Part shown: positions 1 to 5,684 of the stretch, piece by piece
Layout of the letters: the number at the start of each line of letters is the position of its first letter
Numbering within the stretch: position 1 is the first letter of the stretch
Source: Flavobacteriales bacterium
GTDB lineage: Bacteria > Bacteroidota > Bacteroidia > Flavobacteriales_D > CANHHI01
DNA: 5,684 bases
Direction of reading: 5' to 3'
NCBI GenBank assembly: GCA_947460225.1
Contig: CANHHI010000103.1
Coordinates: 1 to 5,684 of the forward strand
The notes under the pieces: model-generated
Database searches by the model: none
Told to the model about the DNA's origin: nothing
Seen by the model: the letters and a program-made list of their open reading frames with translations, nothing else
Position numbers and translations under genes: made by a program

Positions 1-1134
1 CTCACCATTGTGGTGCAGTCGTCTAGTGCAGCCATGGCACTTACGCTTACTTTTATAGATTCAGGATTACCCTTCACTTTGGCGGCAGCTATTGTGCTAG
101 GCGAAAATATCGGCACAACCATTACGGCGAATTTAGCGGCAGTTATGGCAAATACGCATGCCAAAAGAGCAGCTCGGGCGCATTTTATTTTCAATGTGTT
201 TGGGGCGGTTTGGATGCTGTGCATTTTCAATTATTTTACGCATTGGGTGTTTGATTTCTTTGACAATTATGTGGTACCTCAATCGTCTTTTATTAGTTCA
301 GACAATGATGCCACAAGGTATGCGCTTACATTTTTCCACAGTTCCTTTAATATTATAAACACTTTACTTTTGGTTGGCTTTGTGCCACAAATAGAACAAT
401 TGGTGGTCAAATTTGTGCCCAATAAAAAATCCCAAAATTTAGGCAAGGAAGAAGATACCTTTAAATTGGAATACATCACCGCTGGGGTGATGAGTACGGC
501 TGAACTTTCGCTTTTAGAGGCTAAAAAAGAGATTACTAAATTCGCCCGCATTACCAAACGCATGTTTGATATGCTTAAACGCATGTCTTGCAGCACGGAT
601 AAGCAAGAAACACAAGATTTACTGGATAGGGTGCGCAAAAACGAAATCATTACCGATCGTTTTGAAGAAGCTATTGTGAATTTTTTAACCCAAGTGGCTA
701 GAACAGGACTTTCCGATAAAAGTTCGGTGGCTTTGCGCTCCATGCTCGCTATAACGCATGATTTGGAACGCATTGGCGATATTTGCTACAACATTAGCCG
801 AGATTTGCATAAAAAACAAGCGGAGTCCATGGAATTTGGTGCAGACCAAATAGAGAAATTGGAGGTGATGATAGGCTTGGTGGAACAGGCTTTTCAAGAA
901 ATGCTCAACCAATTTATGGCAGAACAAGGTGAAAATGCTTTGAATAACGCTTATGCCACAGAAAAAGAAATAAATGAGCTGATGAGCGAATTTAAACGCC
1001 AATATTTGCAAAAAATAGAACAAGGCGAATGGAATATTCAATCGGGGATTATGTTTAACAATATATTTTATGCCCTTGAAAGAATTGGAGACCACCTGAT
1101 AAACGTTTCAGAGGCAGTAAATAAAAAGATTTGA
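1..1134 (+). CDS. Na+/phosphate cotransporter with C-terminal PhoU-like domain (5'-truncated by window)
   Basis: The inner-membrane protein likely couples sodium entry to inorganic phosphate transport. The frame is open from base 1, so the GTG at 10 is internal (QSSSA precedes any plausible start) and the true start lies upstream. Counting from the first codon in the window, the second Na/Pi (PF02690) repeat shows QSSSA at 6-10 and GENIGTT at 34-40. Hydrophobic segments follow at about 25-50, 60-84 and 111-136, with the HxxFN-type motifs HFIFN and FHSSFN. From about residue 165 the protein becomes soluble and helical. It carries two PhoU signatures, DLERIGD (254-260) and ALERIGDHLINVSE (358-371), where acidic residues are expected to bind metal. 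This transporter-PhoU fusion is common in bacteria; the PhoU part is thought to modulate transport. Direction of transport and exact substrate are not shown by the sequence. It ends 96 bp before rplM and appears to be a separate transcription unit, although I see no clear terminator. Confidence 0.9.
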   Translation, partial: LTIVVQSSSAAMALTLTFIDSGLPFTLAAAIVLGENIGTTITANLAAVMANTHAKRAARAHFIFNVFGAVWMLCIFNYFTHWVFDFFDNYVVPQSSFISSDNDATRYALTFFHSSFNIINTLLLVGFVPQIEQLVVKFVPNKKSQNLGKEEDTFKLEYITAGVMSTAELSLLEAKKEITKFARITKRMFDMLKRMSCSTDKQETQDLLDRVRKNEIITDRFEEAIVNFLTQVARTGLSDKSSVALRSMLAITHDLERIGDICYNISRDLHKKQAESMEFGADQIEKLEVMIGLVEQAFQEMLNQFMAEQGENALNNAYATEKEINELMSEFKRQYLQKIEQGEWNIQSGIMFNNIFYALERIGDHLINVSEAVNKKI

Positions 1135-1152
1135 ATAAAAAAATAAAAAATA

Positions 1153-1185
1153 TTTGGATTGTTTGCGGAAATTTTAATACCTTTG
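1153..1185 (+). promoter_or_regulatory. Bacteroidota-type promoter for the rplM-rpsI-rpsB-tsf operon
   Basis: TACCTTTG at 1178-1185 is an exact match to the Bacteroidota -7 element TAnnTTTG. A TTTG at 1153-1156 lies 21 nt upstream and fits the -33 element; a TTG at 1159-1161 is an alternative with a shorter spacer. Transcription would start near 1191-1193, giving a 5' leader of about 40 nt, A/T-rich and without a Shine-Dalgarno sequence. Placement directly ahead of the first ribosomal gene supports the call. The start site itself is inferred. Confidence 0.75.
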
Positions 1186-1230
1186 CAAACTCATATATCA
1201 ATAGAACACTTATTTTAAAGTTATAAAGAC

Positions 1231-1686
1231 GTGGACGCAGTTAGTTACAAAACTATTTCAGTAAGCCCAGCAGACATTAAGAAAGAATGGCTGCTCATTG
1301 ATGCAAAAGGGCAAAGATTAGGTCGTTTGGCAAGCCAAGTGGCTAGATTGTTAAAAGGTAAGCATAAGGTGAATTACACGCCCCACATGGATTGTGGAGA
1401 CAACGTGGTAATCATCAATGCAAATGCCATTGAGCTTAGTGGCAACAAATGGGAAGATAAGGAGTATGTGCACTACACAGGACACCCTGGTGGTCAAAGA
1501 ACTATCCTTGCAAAAGACCTTATGGCGAAACACCCAACAGCTATGTTGGAAAAAGCCATCAAAGGTATGCTTCCTAAAACCAAATTAGGCAGAGCGATTT
1601 TTGGCAATTTGCATGTGTATGCAGGTGCTGAACATAAACAACAAGGACAAGCTCCTCAAACAGTAGAACTTAAAGAAATTAGATAG
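1231..1686 (+). CDS. rplM: 50S ribosomal protein L13 (uL13)
   Basis: L13 is an early-assembling large-subunit protein that binds 23S rRNA. The 151-residue product has the usual length for this phylum. Visible family features are KEWLLIDAKGQRLGRLAS (18-35), LLKGK (40-44), the DCGDNVVIINA segment (54-64), HYTGHPGG (81-88), the KGMLP element (111-115), and LHVYAGAEHKQQ (127-138) with P142 near the C-terminus. The start is the GTG at 1231: the next in-frame ATG falls at residue 53, inside the conserved core, and the N-terminus from GTG (MDAVSYKTIS) matches the Bacteroidota form. No Shine-Dalgarno sequence precedes it. It is the first gene after the promoter at 1153-1185 and is followed 20 bp later by rpsI, the nearly universal L13-S9 pair, so the two are almost certainly co-transcribed. 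Confidence 0.97.
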   Translation: MDAVSYKTISVSPADIKKEWLLIDAKGQRLGRLASQVARLLKGKHKVNYTPHMDCGDNVVIINANAIELSGNKWEDKEYVHYTGHPGGQRTILAKDLMAKHPTAMLEKAIKGMLPKTKLGRAIFGNLHVYAGAEHKQQGQAPQTVELKEIR

Positions 1687-1706
1687 CATTTTTTGGCTGA
1701 TTAGTT

Positions 1707-2096
1707 ATGGCAGAAATTATCAATACCATTGGTAGAAGAAAAACCTCAGTGGCACGCATATATATGCAGTCTGGCGCAGGTAACGTTTTGGTGAATGGAC
1801 GTGATTATAAAACATATTTCCCGACTTTTACTTTGCAATACAAAGTGCAGCAGCCTTTTATGGCAACTGCAACGGAGGGGCAATTTGATGTAAACGTGAA
1901 TGTGCAAGGCGGAGGCTTTACAGGTCAAGTGGAAGCGGTTCGTTTGGCAATCAGCCGTGCGCTTATTGAGTTAGACCCACAATTGAAACCACAATTGAAA
2001 GAGGAAAGACTTACCACACGTGATTCTAGAAAAGTAGAGCGTAAAAAACCGGGACGCAAAAAAGCGAGGAAAAAATTCCAATTCAGTAAGCGTTAA
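1707..2096 (+). CDS. rpsI: 30S ribosomal protein S9 (uS9)
   Basis: S9 sits in the head of the small subunit; its basic C-terminal tail reaches into the P site and contacts tRNA. The 129-residue product shows the N-terminal GRRKTSVARIYM (9-20), the GGGFTGQ turn (68-74), the following helix AVRLAISRAL (77-86), and the basic tail ERKKPGRKKARKKFQFSKR (111-129). The terminal SKR is the conserved tRNA-contacting end. The ATG at 1707 gives the expected N-terminus MAEIINTIGRRK, and the length is normal. No Shine-Dalgarno sequence is visible. It follows rplM by 20 bp. The next gene, rpsB, begins 113 bp downstream after a structured leader, so expression of the second half of the operon may be uncoupled from this half. 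Confidence 0.97.
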   Translation: MAEIINTIGRRKTSVARIYMQSGAGNVLVNGRDYKTYFPTFTLQYKVQQPFMATATEGQFDVNVNVQGGGFTGQVEAVRLAISRALIELDPQLKPQLKEERLTTRDSRKVERKKPGRKKARKKFQFSKR

Positions 2097-2118
2097 TTCT
2101 TGCTTATTGCATTATCAA

Positions 2119-2195
2119 ATAAGTTTAGCATCTAAACACTTTGGACTTTCTTTTGGAAACTACCAAAGTGTTGCTATACGATAGAACGTAAACTT
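2119..2195 (+). promoter_or_regulatory. Structured leader of rpsB (candidate ribosomal-protein leader RNA)
   Basis: The 113 bp gap before rpsB contains a perfect 10-bp inverted repeat: AACACTTTGG at 2135-2144 and CCAAAGTGTT at 2163-2172. The 18-nt loop can fold further through TTTC (2147-2150) and GAAA (2156-2159). A second hairpin, GTTTAG-CAT-CTAAAC (2123-2137), shares bases 2135-2137 with the long stem, so the two compete. AAGTTTA (2121-2127) can instead pair with TAAACTT (2189-2195), enclosing the long hairpin just before the start codon. No T-run follows the hairpin, so it does not look like a terminator. Autogenous control by ribosomal proteins through mRNA leaders is known in many operons; that this is such a leader is inference. 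Confidence 0.45.
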
Positions 2196-2209
2196 TAAAT
2201 TCAAATTAA

Positions 2210-2998
2210 ATGTCAAAAGTAACCTTTGAAGAACTTTTAGAAGCAGGTGTTCATTTTGGACACATGCGTAGCAAATGGAATCCTGCAATGGCTCCTTATA
2301 TTTTTGGAGAAAAAAACGGCGTGCATATTATTGATTTGCACAAAACCGTAACCAAATTGGAGGAAGCGGCAGCAGCCATGAACCAAATTGCAAAATCTGG
2401 TAAACGTGTGCTTTTTGTAGCGACTAAAAAACAAGCCCGTGAAATCATGGAAAGCAGAGTGAAACCTTTGGGTGTTCCTTTGATTACAGAGCGTTGGTCT
2501 GGGGGTATGTTGACAAACTTTGCCACTATCCGCAGAACGATTAAAAAAATGCAAACCATTGACAAAATGTTTCAAGACGGAACGGCTGAAACCATGTCAA
2601 AAAGAGAGCGTTTGCAATTGTCCAGACAAAGAGATAAGATGGAGCTTGTTTTTGGTAGCATCGTAGAGATGACAAAAATTCCTTCGGCTTTGTTTGTGGT
2701 GGATATTCGCAGAGAACACTTGGCAGTGAAAGAGGCAACAAAATTGGGTATTCCAATTTTTGCTATGGTTGATACCAATGCAAATCCTAATTTGGTGGAT
2801 TTTGCTATTCCTGCAAATGATGATGCGGCAAGCTCTATTGATAAAATCATGCAAGTGGTTACAGATGCTTATGCAGAAGGTATGGCAGCACGCAAAGCAG
2901 CCCACGCCAAAGATAAAGAGCAAGCTGAACAACACGCCATAGAACAAGCAAAACCAAAGAAAGCCCACAAAGTGGAGCATTCTGAGGATGCTGAATAA
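2210..2998 (+). CDS. rpsB: 30S ribosomal protein S2 (uS2)
   Basis: S2 is a late-assembling small-subunit protein on the solvent side between head and body, needed with S1 for mRNA binding in many bacteria. The 262-residue product carries the first family signature GVHFGHMRSKWNPAMAPYIF (13-32), then IDLHKT (41-46), VLFVATKKQA (67-76), and the RWSGGMLTN motif (95-103). A charged helical segment at about 105-150 fits the protruding coiled coil. The second signature region follows: VDIRREHLAVKEA (164-176) and VDTNANPNLVDFAIPANDDA (187-206). The C-terminal 35 or so residues are charged, Lys/Ala/Glu-rich and poorly conserved, as is usual. The ATG at 2210 gives the canonical start MSKVTFEELLEAGVHFGH and is preceded by A/T-rich DNA without a Shine-Dalgarno sequence. 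It pairs with tsf downstream, the standard S2/EF-Ts arrangement. Confidence 0.97.
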   Translation: MSKVTFEELLEAGVHFGHMRSKWNPAMAPYIFGEKNGVHIIDLHKTVTKLEEAAAAMNQIAKSGKRVLFVATKKQAREIMESRVKPLGVPLITERWSGGMLTNFATIRRTIKKMQTIDKMFQDGTAETMSKRERLQLSRQRDKMELVFGSIVEMTKIPSALFVVDIRREHLAVKEATKLGIPIFAMVDTNANPNLVDFAIPANDDAASSIDKIMQVVTDAYAEGMAARKAAHAKDKEQAEQHAIEQAKPKKAHKVEHSEDAE

Positions 2999-3020
2999 AA
3001 ATATTTATGTAATACAGAGA

Positions 3021-3067
3021 GGCTAGAATAAGGTTATCTTGTTTTAGCCCTTTGTATTTTAGTTTTT
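3021..3067 (+). promoter_or_regulatory. Intercistronic hairpin and T-rich tract between rpsB and tsf (candidate attenuator or processing site)
   Basis: Bases 3021-3032 pair without interruption with 3038-3049: 12 pairs, of which two are G-U or U-G (3026/3044 and 3029/3041), starting from GGCTA/TAGCC, with a 5-nt loop. After one C, the next 17 bases (3051-3067) contain 13 T residues, although broken by G and A. This resembles an imperfect intrinsic terminator. Because tsf has no recognised promoter of its own here, partial termination or an RNA-processing or stability role that sets the S2 to EF-Ts ratio is the likeliest use. The structure is seen in the sequence; its function is inferred. Confidence 0.5.
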
Positions 3068-3087
3068 AAAAGATAAAATAAGAAACC

Positions 3088-3921
3088 ATGAAAGTTACTG
3101 CACAACAAGTAAACGATTTAAGACAGCGCACAGGTGCTGGCATGATGGATTGCAAAAAAGCCTTGGAAGAAGCACAGGGTGATATGGAGCAAGCCGTGGA
3201 TATTTTGCGCAAAAAAGGGCAAAAAGTGGCAGCAAACCGTAGCGATAGAAACACCACAGAAGGCGTTGCTTTGGCGGCGGTGAGTGCGGATAGCAAAATA
3301 GGTTTTGCCATGGCACTAGGTTGTGAAACTGATTTTGTGGCGAAAAACGAAGGTTTTATTCAAATGACAAAAACGATTTTGGATATAGCCATGAAAAACC
3401 AAGCGGAAAGCGCAGAGGCAGTGAAAAACTTGCCTTATGATGCGACCATAAGCATTGGGGATAAAATTGTGGAGCAAATCGGTGTGATTGGCGAGAAAAT
3501 AGACCTTGTAAGCTACGAAAAAATCACAGGAGAACTGGTAACGGCTTATAACCACCCGGGTTATAAATTGGTGTCTTTGGTGGCGGTGAACAAAAACTCT
3601 GCACAAGCTGCGGAAGCTGCCAAACAAGTGTCTATGCAAGTGGCGGCGATGAGCCCAATTGCTTTGGACAAAAGTGCGGTAACCCAAGAAACCATTGACA
3701 GAGAGCTTGCAGTGGCAAAAGAATTAGCCATTAACGAAGGCAAACCTGCTGAAATGGCAGAGAAAATTGCACAAGGTAGATTGGCAAAATTCTTTAAAGA
3801 AAGCACTTTGTTAGAACAAGAATTTATTGACGATGCGAAAAAAACAGTGGCGCAATACATGAACGGCATGGAAGCCGGACTGACTTGCACGGCGTTTAGA
3901 AGAGTGTCTTTGACGAAATAA
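3088..3921 (+). CDS. tsf: Translation elongation factor Ts
   Basis: EF-Ts is the cytoplasmic guanine nucleotide exchange factor that releases GDP from EF-Tu. The 277-residue product is close to the usual length. The N-terminal UBA-like EF-Tu-binding domain spans about 1-45, with VNDLRQRTGAGMMDCKKALEE-type sequence at 8-28. The core carries TDFVAKN (81-87); the D-F pair of this motif is the part that inserts next to the Mg2+ site of EF-Tu in characterised EF-Ts. GVIGEKI (132-138) and AAKQVSMQVAAMSP (177-190) follow. The conserved C-terminal part includes KIAQGRLAKFFKE (226-238) and LLEQEFIDD (241-249), ending in FRRVSL. The ATG at 3088 gives the canonical MKVTAQQVNDLR start; no strong Shine-Dalgarno sequence is present. 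It lies 89 bp after rpsB beyond a hairpin, and a strong terminator begins 21 bp past its stop codon. Confidence 0.97.
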   Translation: MKVTAQQVNDLRQRTGAGMMDCKKALEEAQGDMEQAVDILRKKGQKVAANRSDRNTTEGVALAAVSADSKIGFAMALGCETDFVAKNEGFIQMTKTILDIAMKNQAESAEAVKNLPYDATISIGDKIVEQIGVIGEKIDLVSYEKITGELVTAYNHPGYKLVSLVAVNKNSAQAAEAAKQVSMQVAAMSPIALDKSAVTQETIDRELAVAKELAINEGKPAEMAEKIAQGRLAKFFKESTLLEQEFIDDAKKTVAQYMNGMEAGLTCTAFRRVSLTK

Positions 3922-3942
3922 TTTCAAACTATTTAACCATAC

Positions 3943-3970
3943 AAAACCGCTCCCATTTGGGGGCGGTTTT
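3943..3970. terminator. Intrinsic terminator after tsf, probably bidirectional
   Basis: AAAACCGCTCCC (3943-3954) pairs with GGGGCGGTTTT-type sequence (3959-3970) over 12 bp, one of them a T-G wobble at 3951/3962, with the 4-nt loop ATTT. The stem ends in TTTT on the plus strand. Read on the minus strand the same stem ends in TTTTGT, so it can also stop transcription of the converging restriction gene. It is placed 21 bp after the tsf stop, where the operon should end. Confidence 0.9.
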
Positions 3971-4079
3971 CGGTCATAGACCGTTTTAATCCGTGCTACG
4001 CACGGGCGCAGGCAAACCCTGCACGTTTTCTGCCTTCGGCAGGCAAGGTAATCAATGGACACGGACAATGACCGTCTGT
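3971..4079. repeat. Cluster of short palindromes in the convergent intergenic region
   Basis: Four hairpins follow the terminator closely: CGGTC-ATA-GACCG (3971-3983, then TTTT), CCGTGC-TAC-GCACGG (3991-4005), GCAGG-CAAAC-CCTGC (4008-4022) and CTGCC-TTC-GGCAG (4030-4042). A weaker one, ACGG/CCGT, spans 4061-4075. Three have a 3-nt loop. The stretch from 3989 to 4084 is about 55% G+C by hand count, well above the gene to its right. No gene is supported here. It could be a dispersed palindromic repeat, a set of additional terminators for the minus-strand gene, or a leftover of an insertion event. Whether it recurs elsewhere in the genome cannot be seen from this window. Confidence 0.5.
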
Positions 4080-4084
4080 GGTTT

Positions 4085-5684
4085 TCAGATTTCAATTTGC
4101 GGGGGCTCGTTTAATGTATTTTCTAATATCTTCTTAAATTCGTTTTCGTTTTTGTAATTATAGAACGGAACGGCTGTTATCAAATATGTGTCTGTGTGAA
4201 TTTTGATTGTCTTTTGTTCAGTTCTGATTTTTTGCAAAAAGACTTCTTTCCAATTGTCTTGACCTTTTAAATGCTCTCCTTTTGGTTCTATGAAAACCTG
4301 AAAAGTCATTTTTTCACCTCTTTTTTCTTTACAAAACAGCAAAAAATCTGGTTCAAATGCTTGTCCGAGTTTGTTATAGATTTTAATTTCTCTTTCGTTG
4401 CGGATTAGGTAAATGTTCTCAAACTTTTGATTCAGTCCTTCAAAACGTCTTGAAAAAAGTTCTACAAATTTCTTTTCTTCACTTGTTCCATAGTTGGCAT
4501 TATAAACATACCAAGGCTCGTTGGCTACCAATGTTTCTTGTCCATCTGCTCGTTCACTGTCTTTTTCAACACGAATTTCCTTGTCTTTGAAAACTTTGTG
4601 AATAGGTTCTTGGATATAGTCCGAACCTTCGTATTCTGTTGAATTGCTCTTTATGTCGGCTTCAATGCTTTGCAGAAGTCCGTTTAAGGCTTGTAGGTAG
4701 TCGAAATGGTTAATTTCTTTCAGTCTGTTAGCTGTTCCGCTAAATGTGATTTCTAAACCTGCTAAAAAGTCTGTGCTGTCAATGAAAGTAGAAAGCGAAC
4801 CAACACACGGAAAGTAATGGTATAAATTATCAAAATAGAAAAATGGGTTTTGGCTTAATGCAAAACGAATTGTGTTTTCTGGAATTTCAGTCAGCTTTAC
4901 ATCTTTGGTTTTAATTACTTCATCATTGGATTGTGTCGGCTCCATTTCAAAAAATACACTCGACATTCTGCCGACTCCCGAAGATAAAGTGTGTCGGTAA
5001 TTGGTTTTTTTTACGCCTAAATCAGCAAACGATTTTATGTTGTCAAAACGCTTTGGAATTTTCTTGTTAAAGAATACGTGACCGTTTCTATAAAAATCTG
5101 TTTTTTTAAAATCGTTTTTTAAGGATAGTTTCTTGGTAACAAGGTTTTCATCATCTTCATAAATCCCTGAATCCACAAGGGCTTTCTTCAATTCTGAAAT
5201 GTAACGGCTATCTTCTTTGGTGTGGTAATACAATTCTTCCAATGTTTTCAAGTTATTGGAAATGTCATCATCAAATTTTCGGGTAAATTTGTCTTGTCCA
5301 TCTGCTAAGGCAAAAGGATAATATCTTGCACCACGACCAATTAACTGGGCTTCTGAAAGTGTAGTTTTTCCTGGTTTGCCGTCTTTGCCGTCTCGGTCTT
5401 CGTAAAGGCGAACAATGTCAAACAAATTCAAAACGTCCCAACCTTCATTCAGTTTCTGAACAGCAAAAACGGCACGGATTGGATTGTTTTCATCTTCCAA
5501 AGTGTTGAGCAATATTTGGTTTTGCTCGGCTTCTGCGTCATTGTTTGCACTCAGGCAATTTTCAAATTTGAAATTGGCTTGAATACGTTTTACTATCCCG
5601 TTCGCTGAAATGCCTTTTGTTTCAAAAAATCGGAAAGCCTTTTGAACAATTGGAACTGTTGAAGTTTTTTGAATATTATTCACC
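4085..5684 (-). CDS. Type III restriction enzyme Res subunit, C-terminal part (5'-truncated by window)
   Basis: Res subunits are the ATP-driven translocase and nuclease of type III restriction-modification; they cut foreign DNA in complex with the Mod methyltransferase. About 532 residues are visible, against roughly 900-1000 for full Res proteins, so the start and helicase motifs I-III lie beyond the right edge; the GTG at 5683 is most likely internal. Numbering from that codon, helicase motif V-like VFAVQKLNEGWDVLN (72-86) and motif VI EAQLIGRGARYYPF (111-124, with Q113, R117 and R120) mark the second RecA-like domain. A long helical linker follows. The C-terminal PD-(D/E)XK nuclease is intact: EPDFLLF (444-450) and FIEPKG (464-469) give D446, E466 and K468, close in spacing to the EcoP15I triad. 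No frameshift or stop interrupts it. It converges on tsf, and sampled lines are near 35% G+C, lower than its neighbours, which fits transfer. Other SF2 helicase-nuclease defence proteins are possible alternatives until the missing half and the partner gene are known. Confidence 0.88.
   Translation of the reverse strand, partial: VNNIQKTSTVPIVQKAFRFFETKGISANGIVKRIQANFKFENCLSANNDAEAEQNQILLNTLEDENNPIRAVFAVQKLNEGWDVLNLFDIVRLYEDRDGKDGKPGKTTLSEAQLIGRGARYYPFALADGQDKFTRKFDDDISNNLKTLEELYYHTKEDSRYISELKKALVDSGIYEDDENLVTKKLSLKNDFKKTDFYRNGHVFFNKKIPKRFDNIKSFADLGVKKTNYRHTLSSGVGRMSSVFFEMEPTQSNDEVIKTKDVKLTEIPENTIRFALSQNPFFYFDNLYHYFPCVGSLSTFIDSTDFLAGLEITFSGTANRLKEINHFDYLQALNGLLQSIEADIKSNSTEYEGSDYIQEPIHKVFKDKEIRVEKDSERADGQETLVANEPWYVYNANYGTSEEKKFVELFSRRFEGLNQKFENIYLIRNEREIKIYNKLGQAFEPDFLLFCKEKRGEKMTFQVFIEPKGEHLKGQDNWKEVFLQKIRTEQKTIKIHTDTYLITAVPFYNYKNENEFKKILENTLNEPPQIEI

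Noticed and set aside
10..12. GTG at 10 as the real start of the transporter gene
   Set aside because: The reading frame is open to the window edge and this codon lies inside the second membrane repeat, directly before QSSSA; a full protein needs the first repeat upstream.
279..1095. Long minus-strand open frames opposite the transporter gene
   Set aside because: They mirror the codon pattern of the well-supported plus-strand gene and have no family-like sequence. The same applies to the antisense frames across rpsB and tsf.
2135..2144. A second TAnnTTTG promoter in the rpsB leader around ACACTTTG
   Set aside because: The TA is missing at the required spacing and no TTTG lies at the proper distance upstream; the sequence is better explained as one arm of the inverted repeat.
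3045..3054. TAGCCCTTTG as a -7 promoter element for tsf
   Set aside because: Four bases separate TA from TTTG instead of two, and the TA and GCC are part of the hairpin stem.
3971..4042. CRISPR array or tRNA-like structure in the hairpin cluster
   Set aside because: The palindromes differ in sequence, have no regular spacing or identical repeats, and no cloverleaf with an acceptor and T-loop motif can be formed.
3811..4095. Minus-strand 94-codon open frame crossing the end of tsf, the terminator and the palindrome cluster
   Set aside because: It lies antisense to the conserved tsf 3' end, reads through the terminator and hairpins, overlaps the end of the restriction gene and shows no recognisable domain; it looks like chance.
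5681..5683. GTG at 5683 (minus) as the real start of the restriction gene
   Set aside because: The resulting protein would begin between helicase motifs, lacking motif I and the first RecA domain of Res; the frame is still open at the window edge, so it is an internal valine codon in all likelihood.

Overview
The window comes from a member of the Bacteroidota, probably a flavobacterial or related lineage; I cannot place it more finely. The gene order rplM-rpsI-rpsB-tsf is typical of that phylum. L13 has the phylum-style MDxxSYKT-like N-terminus and S9 ends in KFQFSKR. No gene has a Shine-Dalgarno sequence; the starts are preceded by A/T-rich DNA instead. A match to the Bacteroidota promoter (TTTG, then TAnnTTTG) lies in front of rplM.

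Positions 1-1134 hold the 3' part of a Na+/phosphate cotransporter of the NptA/PF02690 type with a C-terminal PhoU-like domain. Its start lies before the window. A promoter at about 1153-1185 then leads into the translation operon: rplM (L13), rpsI (S9), rpsB (S2) and tsf (EF-Ts), 1231-3921. rplM and rpsI are closely spaced (20 bp). rpsB is preceded by a 113 bp leader that can form a 10-bp hairpin and a competing smaller one. rpsB and tsf are separated by 89 bp containing a 12-bp hairpin followed by a T-rich tract. These two gaps are the likely points where output of the individual genes is tuned. A strong hairpin terminator at 3943-3970 closes the operon.

Positions 3971-4084 are a short, G+C-rich (about 55% by hand count), palindrome-rich non-coding stretch between converging genes. 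From 4085 to the window end, on the minus strand, lies the C-terminal part of a type III restriction enzyme Res subunit (SF2 helicase plus PD-(D/E)XK nuclease). Sampled lines of this gene are about 35% G+C, against roughly 42-52% in tsf. With its defence function this suggests an acquired module placed next to the conserved operon. Its methyltransferase partner, if present, would lie beyond the right edge.

Most of the window is ordinary core genome. The least explained parts are the two intra-operon RNA structures and the hairpin cluster at 3971-4079. I see no clear evidence for a wholly new system within these bases.
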